Assembly: GCA_934085565.1 (NCBI GenBank)
Contig: CAKOHG010000003.1
Coordinates: 62,001-126,000 of the forward strand
Length of the DNA stretch: 64,000 nucleotides
Direction of reading: 5' to 3'
From: an uncultured Bacilli bacterium
Lineage (GTDB): Bacteria; Bacillota_I; Bacilli_A; RF39; UBA660
The first letter of the stretch is position 1; the number at the start of each line of letters is the position of its first letter. A model generated the notes under the pieces. It ran no database searches. It was not told the DNA's origin and saw nothing but the letters and a program-made list of their open reading frames with translations. A program made the translations under genes and the position numbers. This document shows positions 58,476-64,000 of this stretch, piece by piece.

Positions 58476-60256
58476 ACATAAAAGCACAAATAGCTCCTAA
58501 AGGAGTAGAATTTAAACCAACAGAATTTATGATGAGTGGTAAGTATTGTACCATCTTAACCATTGTTAGTTATCCTAAATTTATTGATCAAGGTTATTTA
58601 GCTAACTTAACTAATTTAAGCGGTATTAAAATTGTAGCCAAACATATTCCTATTGAATTATCAACTTTACAAAGAATGATTAACAAAGAAATCGCAGATT
58701 TAAAATTGAGATATCAAAATGAACATGATAAAACGATTCAAGAAAGAATTCGTCAAGATTATGAATCATTGGAACAATTTATTTCAATGTTAGTCTCAAC
58801 GCAGTCAAGAATTTATGATTTCCAACTTCATATCTTAATTTCTGCTGATACTAAAGATGATATGGAAAACAAAAAAATGCAAGTAAGAAATTACTTAGAT
58901 GCTTTAGGTATGCGTGGTATTTCCTTAATGTTTGAACAAGAAAAAGTTTTGAAATCTATGATTCCAATATTTCCTAAACAAGATGTGGAAGATCGGGTTG
59001 GAACGCCTATCCCATCTCCAACCATTGCTGCAATGTATCCATTTATTTTTGATAGTATCAAAGACCCTGGAAACAGTACTTTATTTGGAGTAGATTTCTC
59101 AGGTGGTGTTGTTTTATTCAATCAATTTTTATACCAAATAAAAAAAGAGAACAATCGTAACAATGCGAATATTATCATTTTAGGTTCTTCTGGATCTGGT
59201 AAATCAACGGCGGCTAAACTTTTACTTCGAAGTCATATTCGTAACGAATATAAACTTGTTTGTATCGATCCTGAAGGTGAACTTGGTGAAATGACCACTA
59301 ATATGGGTGGAGACTTCTTAGACCTTGGTAAAGGTGGAGAGTTCGGTATGGTTAACCCTCTTGAAATCGTTATTGATGCAGACCCTGAAGAAATTAGTCA
59401 AGGTCTTGGTTATACGGTTTTAACAAGAACAATTCAACAATTAAAAGCTTTTATGAAGTATTATAGTCCTGATATTGAAGAAGACGTTTTAACTATGTTT
59501 AGTGAAGTTGTTCAAGATACTTACAAACGTTATAAAATTGATTACGATACGGATTATAGCAAATTTACAAGTGAAGATTACCCAACATTTGATGATGTTT
59601 ATGCCACTATTAAAGGTAGACTTTTATCAATGACTGAAAAAACTCATGAAAGAGATGTTATGGAAAGACTTGAACTTAAAGTTAGACCTTTAGTTAAAGA
59701 ACTTCGTTATTATTTTACAGGACATACTACTCTAGATATTCATAGTGATTTTATTGTCTTTAACATTAAAGAACTAATGACAGCTGATGAAAATGTTCGT
59801 AATGCCTTATTCTTCAATGTTTTAAAATATGCTTGGGGTCTATGTCTTGATCCAACTGTCAATACTGTTATGTATGTCGATGAAGCCCACGTTTTATTAT
59901 CTACTAAAAATGAATTAGGTGCAGAATTCTTAGCACAAATTCAAAGACGTAGTAGAAAATATAATACAGGAACGATTATTGTTACTCAACAACCAACAGA
60001 CTTTGCTGCACCAAGTATTATTATGCATGGTAAAGCAATATTTGATAATGCTTCTTATTATCTTATTATGGGAATGAAAAAACAAGCTGTTGATGATTTA
60101 TCTAAATTAATTGATTTAAATGATAGTGAGAAAGATAGTATTAAATATTACAATCAAGGAGAAGCTTTATTTGTCTGTGGTAATAGACGAATGAGAATAA
60201 ATATTATTGCTACCCAAGAAGAACTTGATTCTTTCGGCGCTGGTGGCGGACTATAG
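58472..60256 (+). CDS. virB4: VirB4 ATPase of the type IV secretion system
   Basis: This 594-residue protein has an N-terminal part that continues the VirB4 fold, then a HerA/VirB4-type ATPase with Walker A G-S-S-G-S-G-K-S (Lys244), the C-I-D-P-E-G-E motif, Walker B V-M-Y-V-D-E-A-H, and I-V-T-Q-Q-P-T-D. The Gly-rich end is A-G-G-G-L. VirB4 powers assembly and transport at the channel base. It is the last gene of the locus, with a terminator right after the stop. Confidence 0.92.
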   Translation: MNIKAQIAPKGVEFKPTEFMMSGKYCTILTIVSYPKFIDQGYLANLTNLSGIKIVAKHIPIELSTLQRMINKEIADLKLRYQNEHDKTIQERIRQDYESLEQFISMLVSTQSRIYDFQLHILISADTKDDMENKKMQVRNYLDALGMRGISLMFEQEKVLKSMIPIFPKQDVEDRVGTPIPSPTIAAMYPFIFDSIKDPGNSTLFGVDFSGGVVLFNQFLYQIKKENNRNNANIIILGSSGSGKSTAAKLLLRSHIRNEYKLVCIDPEGELGEMTTNMGGDFLDLGKGGEFGMVNPLEIVIDADPEEISQGLGYTVLTRTIQQLKAFMKYYSPDIEEDVLTMFSEVVQDTYKRYKIDYDTDYSKFTSEDYPTFDDVYATIKGRLLSMTEKTHERDVMERLELKVRPLVKELRYYFTGHTTLDIHSDFIVFNIKELMTADENVRNALFFNVLKYAWGLCLDPTVNTVMYVDEAHVLLSTKNELGAEFLAQIQRRSRKYNTGTIIVTQQPTDFAAPSIIMHGKAIFDNASYYLIMGMKKQAVDDLSKLIDLNDSEKDSIKYYNQGEALFVCGNRRMRINIIATQEELDSFGAGGGL

Positions 60257-60277
60257 AGGTTAATAAGCCTCTTTTTT
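60255..60277 (+). terminator. intrinsic terminator at the end of the secretion locus
   Basis: AGAGG (60255-60259) pairs with CCTCT (60268-60272), followed by six T residues. Confidence 0.7.
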
Positions 60278-60428
60278 ATTTGAATTTTTAAAAAATGTAT
60301 AATAAAAATCTTAAAAACTGCACATTTGAATAAATTATGATATTTTTTATGTGACAATTTTGTAAGAGATTTATAGTTTCTAAAATATATAAAGTATGCT
60401 AAAATCTTATTGGAGGGAATGATGGAGT

Positions 60429-61526
60429 ATGAACATAAAAAAATACATTCCAAATATACTAACAAGTTTAAGGCTTATTTTAACGCCAATTATTATTTAT
60501 TTAGGATTAACAGATCATTATAAAGTTTTAATAGGACTTGCAATCGTGACCGCTTTAACAGATTCTGTAGATGGTTATTTAGCACGTAAATTTGATGCAA
60601 CTTCGGAGTTAGGAGCTAAATTAGATGCGATTGCTGATAAAAGTTTAGCCATTGGTTTACTCATTATCTTAATTATTAAAAAGAAGAGTTTCTTTTATGT
60701 GCTTGTTTTAGAATGTCTTATTGGCTTACTTAATTTATATTTTTATTTTAAAAAAGGAGTTGCCGCTTCTTTATTAGTCGGCAAATTTAAAACTTGGATA
60801 ATATTTATTACCATTATCTTAGGTTTTGTTGGTTTAGTAGTCCCACATTTTAATGTTGACATTTTTATTTATATTACAGTCTTTTTACAGATTATTACTT
60901 TACTAAGTTATTTATATTATGGTTTAAAAACTAAAAAGCCTAAAAAAAAAGACTTCGGTAACGAATATTTAGAATATTATCAAATTGTAGAACCTATTTT
61001 ATTAGAAGCAGAAATGCAAAAAAGAAAGACATATGCTCATCATATAAATGAATCGGTTTATGCCCATGTTTTAAGAGTAAGTTATGATTGTTATCGTATC
61101 GGAAAACGGTTTCATATGGATTATAAAAGCTTAGCTATTGCCGGTTTATTACATGACTTTTATGAACATCCTTGGCAAGAAAATAAAGTGAAAAAACCAT
61201 TTTTACAAAATCATGCTTTTACCCATGCGAAAGAAGCTGTTGTAAATGCTAAAAGAGTTTTTGGGGAAAGTGTGGTTACGCCTAAAGTAGAAGAAATTAT
61301 GATTACTCATATGTTTCCGGTTAATAAAAGAATTCCAAGAAGTAAAGAAGCTTGGCTAATCACTTTAGTAGATAAAGCAGACTCTATTGATTTTATAATG
61401 CATCCGATTGCTTTATATAAAATATTCTTCCGTAAAAGATTAGAGCAGGAACATGAAAAGATGATTAAAAAAATTAAAAGAAGTATCAACGCGAAAATTA
61501 AAAAGATGGAAAAAAAGGAGAAATAG
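60429..61526 (+). CDS. CDP-alcohol phosphatidyltransferase fused to an HD domain
   Basis: This 365-residue protein has two domains in one open frame. The N-terminal half (about 1-175) is a membrane CDP-alcohol phosphatidyltransferase with the full signature D-S-V-D-G-Y-L-A-R followed by E-L-G-A-K-L-D-A-I-A-D-K, like phosphatidylglycerophosphate synthase (PgsA). The C-terminal half (about 185-350) is an HD-type domain: H-I-N-E-S-V-Y-A-H-V-L-R-V, L-L-H-D-F-Y-E-H, T-H-A-K-E-A-V and V-D-K-A-D-S. In many Bacillota the HD part is a separate gene. The fusion suggests the HD domain acts on, or controls, phospholipid synthesis. GGAG lies 5 bases before the ATG. Confidence 0.85.
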   Translation: MNIKKYIPNILTSLRLILTPIIIYLGLTDHYKVLIGLAIVTALTDSVDGYLARKFDATSELGAKLDAIADKSLAIGLLIILIIKKKSFFYVLVLECLIGLLNLYFYFKKGVAASLLVGKFKTWIIFITIILGFVGLVVPHFNVDIFIYITVFLQIITLLSYLYYGLKTKKPKKKDFGNEYLEYYQIVEPILLEAEMQKRKTYAHHINESVYAHVLRVSYDCYRIGKRFHMDYKSLAIAGLLHDFYEHPWQENKVKKPFLQNHAFTHAKEAVVNAKRVFGESVVTPKVEEIMITHMFPVNKRIPRSKEAWLITLVDKADSIDFIMHPIALYKIFFRKRLEQEHEKMIKKIKRSINAKIKKMEKKEK

Positions 61527-61553
61527 TGCAAACGTGGTTTGCATTATTTTTTT
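61527..61553 (+). terminator. intrinsic terminator after the fusion gene
   Basis: TGCAAA (61527-61532) pairs perfectly with TTTGCA (61538-61543), then a T-run. Confidence 0.7.
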
Positions 61554-61567
61554 AAATCCCTTATAAT
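61539..61567 (+). promoter_or_regulatory. promoter of ftsK
   Basis: TTGCAT (61539-61544), a 17-base spacer and TATAAT (61562-61567). The -35 lies in the right arm of the preceding terminator, and the 5' leader would be only about 10 nt. Confidence 0.5.
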
Positions 61568-61583
61568 GAATATGGTGAGAATT

Positions 61584-63833
61584 ATGGCAAAGAAGAAAAA
61601 AAGTTCGGCAGATACAAAGAAAAATAATGGGATAAGTGTAGAATTAACAGGTCTTATTATGATTCTTATTGGACTTATTGGTTTTGGTTTTGGACCAGTC
61701 GGTTCTTTGATAAAAAAATTTGCAATGTTTTTAATGGGTGAGTGGTGGCCATTAATTTTAATATTTGTTTTAGTGATGGGCTTTTACATGCTTATTAAAA
61801 GAAAATTACCTAATTTTTTTAGTTCAAAATATATTGGTATGTATCTTATTTTAGCCGTCATTCTTGTTTTGTCACATTTAACTTTTATTGAAAAAGCAGA
61901 TAAAGCAAGTGAGATATTTAATTTAACGATGAATAATTATATGGAACGAGTTGCGTCTATAAATTCAAATAATGCTTTATCTAGTTCTGGACAGGTTTCT
62001 ATTGTGATTGGCGGAGGTATTTTAGGAGCGTGTTTTTCCTTTTGCAGTGCTTCTTTGTTTGGATTAAACGGAACTTATATTGTTCTTGGTTTTGTTTTAC
62101 TTTTCGGTGTTATTTTATTATTTAATGTTAACTTATCAAATGTTTTAAATAACTTTATTAATAAATTTAAAAAGGTAAAAGAGTCCGCAGAAGAAGATGA
62201 AGAAGATGAAATTACTAAAAAAGAAAAGGCTTTGGAAAAACGTCTTACCACTCCAGTGGAAGAAGAAGTTCCTGAAAAGAAAACTATTATCGTTAGTAGT
62301 GTGGATGAATTAAAACATATTGAAACTCCAGAACCACCTCCAACATTAGATGTAGCTGTAGCCAATCCTGCTAATGTTAATAATCCTAATTATAAACTTC
62401 CAGAAATGCGTATTTTAGATGATCCTGAAAAAGGTAAAAAAACAAATTCTAATCAATTTTTAATTAATAATAAACAAAACTTAGAAAGAGTTTTAAAAGA
62501 TTTCCAAATTCCTGGACGAGTTGTGGATATTCACATGGGACCTGCTGTTACTCAGTTTGAAGTCGTCGTACCAAGTGGTACCAAGGTAAGTCGTATTAGT
62601 TCGATTAACAAAGAAATTGCTCTTGCTCTTGCTGCTAAAGATGTCCGTATCGAAGCGCCTATTCCAGGAAAAAGTACCATAGGTATTGAAATTCCTAACC
62701 AATCTATTTCAGCTGTTAAGATAAAAGAAATTTTAGCAAGTAAAGAAATGCTTAATAAAACGGGTGGTATTCAAGTTGCTTTAGGTAAAGATATCATGGG
62801 TATGCCAAGATGTACCGATTTAACCAAAATGCCCCATCTTTTAATTGCTGGTTCTACTGGTTCAGGTAAATCTGTTTGTTCTAATAGTATTATTGCATCT
62901 ATTTTAATGCGTTATCGTCCTGATGAAGTAAAACTTGTTTTAGTAGACCCTAAACAAGTCGAGTTATCAAATTATAATGGAGTTCCTCATTTACTTTGTC
63001 CTGTTGTAACGGACCCTAAAAAGGCAAGTGCTACTTTACAAAAAATATGTATAGAAATGGATCAACGTTATCACACATTTGCTGAAAAAGGCGCTAAAAA
63101 GATTGATGATTATAATCGTATGATTGATGAAGAAAATAAACTTAATCCAAATGACCCTAAACCTCGTATGCCATACATTGTTGTAATAGTAGATGAAATG
63201 GCAGACTTAATGATTGCCGCTCGTAAAGAAGTAGAGGATAGTATCATGCGTATTACTCAACTTGCTAGAGCTGCTGGTATTCATTTAATCGTGGCCACAC
63301 AAAGACCAAGTACTGATGTTATCACAGGTGTTATTAAAACAAATATTCCATCACGTATTGCTTTTGCAGTAGCTTCAAGTATTGACTCAAGAACAATATT
63401 GGACGCAGGTGGGGCTGAAAAACTACTTGGAAAAGGAGATATGTTATTCTTACCAATGGGCGAAAATACCCCAATCCGTATTCAAGGATGTTTTATTTCT
63501 GATGATGAAATAAGAAGAGTTATTGAAGCCGTTTGTAAAGAACAACAAGCAAGCTATGATGAACGTTATAATATTACGGCAGAAACAACTCATATGGCAG
63601 GTGAGGGTAGTGAAAAAGAAGAATATGATGATCCTATGTATAATGAAATCGTTGATTTTGCTATTCAAACCGGTAAAATTAGTGCTTCTTTAATTCAAAG
63701 AAGATTCCGTTTTGGCTATAACCGAGCTGCCCGTGTTATTGACTTATTAGAAGAAAGAGGTATTATTGGACCTCAAAATGGTTCTAAACCAAGAGAAGTT
63801 TTAGTAAAATTAAAAAGTGATAATAACGAATAG
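61584..63833 (+). CDS. ftsK: DNA translocase FtsK/SpoIIIE
   Basis: This 749-residue protein has four N-terminal membrane helices (about 20-190) and an acidic linker. The ATPase motor has Walker A G-S-T-G-S-G-K-S (Lys429), the V-D-P-K-Q-V-E-L motif and Walker B V-I-V-D-E-M-A-D. The C-terminal gamma winged-helix domain has S-L-I-Q-R-R-F-R-F-G-Y-N-R-A-A-R. It pumps chromosomal DNA through the septum in division or sporulation. The start at 61584 has GGTGAGA upstream; in-frame codons further up overlap the promoter. In a sporulating organism this may be SpoIIIE. Confidence 0.95.
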   Translation: MAKKKKSSADTKKNNGISVELTGLIMILIGLIGFGFGPVGSLIKKFAMFLMGEWWPLILIFVLVMGFYMLIKRKLPNFFSSKYIGMYLILAVILVLSHLTFIEKADKASEIFNLTMNNYMERVASINSNNALSSSGQVSIVIGGGILGACFSFCSASLFGLNGTYIVLGFVLLFGVILLFNVNLSNVLNNFINKFKKVKESAEEDEEDEITKKEKALEKRLTTPVEEEVPEKKTIIVSSVDELKHIETPEPPPTLDVAVANPANVNNPNYKLPEMRILDDPEKGKKTNSNQFLINNKQNLERVLKDFQIPGRVVDIHMGPAVTQFEVVVPSGTKVSRISSINKEIALALAAKDVRIEAPIPGKSTIGIEIPNQSISAVKIKEILASKEMLNKTGGIQVALGKDIMGMPRCTDLTKMPHLLIAGSTGSGKSVCSNSIIASILMRYRPDEVKLVLVDPKQVELSNYNGVPHLLCPVVTDPKKASATLQKICIEMDQRYHTFAEKGAKKIDDYNRMIDEENKLNPNDPKPRMPYIVVIVDEMADLMIAARKEVEDSIMRITQLARAAGIHLIVATQRPSTDVITGVIKTNIPSRIAFAVASSIDSRTILDAGGAEKLLGKGDMLFLPMGENTPIRIQGCFISDDEIRRVIEAVCKEQQASYDERYNITAETTHMAGEGSEKEEYDDPMYNEIVDFAIQTGKISASLIQRRFRFGYNRAARVIDLLEERGIIGPQNGSKPREVLVKLKSDNNE

Positions 63834-63874
63834 AAAACTTTCATTAAAAGATGTTAAATGTTTATATATTGAAA

Positions 63875-63908
63875 ATGCTATAGTAGGAAATGACTATAGT
63901 ATTTTTTA
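63875..63908 (+). terminator. intrinsic terminator after ftsK
   Basis: ATGCTATAGT (63875-63884) pairs with ACTATAGTAT (63893-63902) over 10 bp with one G-U, followed by T residues. Nothing else is seen up to the window end at 64000. Confidence 0.75.
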
Positions 63909-64000
63909 TAAATTAGTAAAAATAATCGACAAATACTAGGCAAATCTTATAAAAAATGTTAGAGTGGTTACAGAAACACATTGTTTTGAATGTATAAAAA

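Noticed and set aside
26561..60256. Integrative conjugative element
   Set aside because: No relaxase, integrase, excisionase, replication gene or direct repeats resembling attachment sites could be found, and housekeeping genes lie inside the stretch.
1..64000. Mycoplasma-type genetic code (TGA as Trp)
   Set aside because: Several genes end cleanly at TGA with overlapping starts (for example 2475-2477, 36559-36561, 58473-58475), and Trp residues in conserved motifs use TGG.

Overview
The window is an AT-rich chromosomal segment from a low-GC Gram-positive bacterium. TGA is used as a stop (for example at 2475-2477) and tryptophan is read from TGG, so this is the standard code and not the Mycoplasma/Spiroplasma code. 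A stage IV sporulation protein A gene (spoIVA), a CotY/CotZ-type spore coat protein and a SpoIID-like segment point to an endospore-forming lineage or a recent descendant of one. A CIRCE element, a ptb-buk butyrate pair, Gram-positive Shine-Dalgarno sites and sigma-A-type promoters agree with Bacillota. I cannot name the species; an uncultured gut member of Bacilli, Erysipelotrichia or RF39-like groups is my guess.

Region 1 (1-26.5 kb) is mostly housekeeping and metabolism. It holds the 3' end of an acidic protein, an AI-2E-family transporter, a nucleotide-kinase-like P-loop protein, a short alanyl-tRNA synthetase lacking the C-terminal domain, an acyltransferase 3, butyrate kinase and phosphotransbutyrylase, a CIRCE-controlled Hsp20, histidyl-tRNA synthetase and a radical SAM protein. 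These are followed by a GH31 protein that looks catalytically dead, a TetR/MMPL divergent pair, an ASCH protein, a MutS-domain-I-like protein and a RodA/FtsW protein. After a tandem pair of Rpn-type PD-(D/E)XK nucleases come an anchored EIIB domain, the spore coat protein, a metallophosphoesterase with altered motifs, a CPBP protease, MutY and a DUF368 transporter.

Region 2 (26.5-44.1 kb) and region 4 (49.1-60.3 kb) together form a large cell-surface machine. Region 2 carries a SpoIID-like/lysozyme-like/NlpC-P60 wall hydrolase, a lipoprotein and a VirD4 coupling ATPase. It then carries a Tad-type pilus set: a giant Cys-rich secreted protein, TadE-like proteins, two CpaB-like SAF proteins, a CpaF ATPase, TadB, TadC, two Flp-like pilins and a TadZ-like protein. 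Region 4 carries seven tandem VirB2-like small membrane proteins with diverse ectodomains, then VirB6-like, PrgI/VirB3-like and a VirB4 split into two genes. No relaxase, integrase or attachment site is visible, so the locus looks like a resident secretion/pilus system and not an ordinary conjugative element. Two likely small RNAs sit in it, each with a -35/-10 promoter and an intrinsic terminator. One (about 31931-32162) lies between virD4 and the Tad genes. The other (about 44122-44322) closes region 2 and contains three 36-nt tandem repeats, each forming a hairpin.

Region 3 (44.4-49.1 kb) separates the two halves with spoIVA, HU, an M18 aminopeptidase and pyruvate kinase. Region 5 (60.4-64 kb) has a CDP-alcohol phosphatidyltransferase fused to an HD domain, and an FtsK/SpoIIIE translocase. 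The strongest candidates for something undescribed are the combined Tad/T4SS locus with its VirB2-like array, and the hairpin-repeat RNA beside it.
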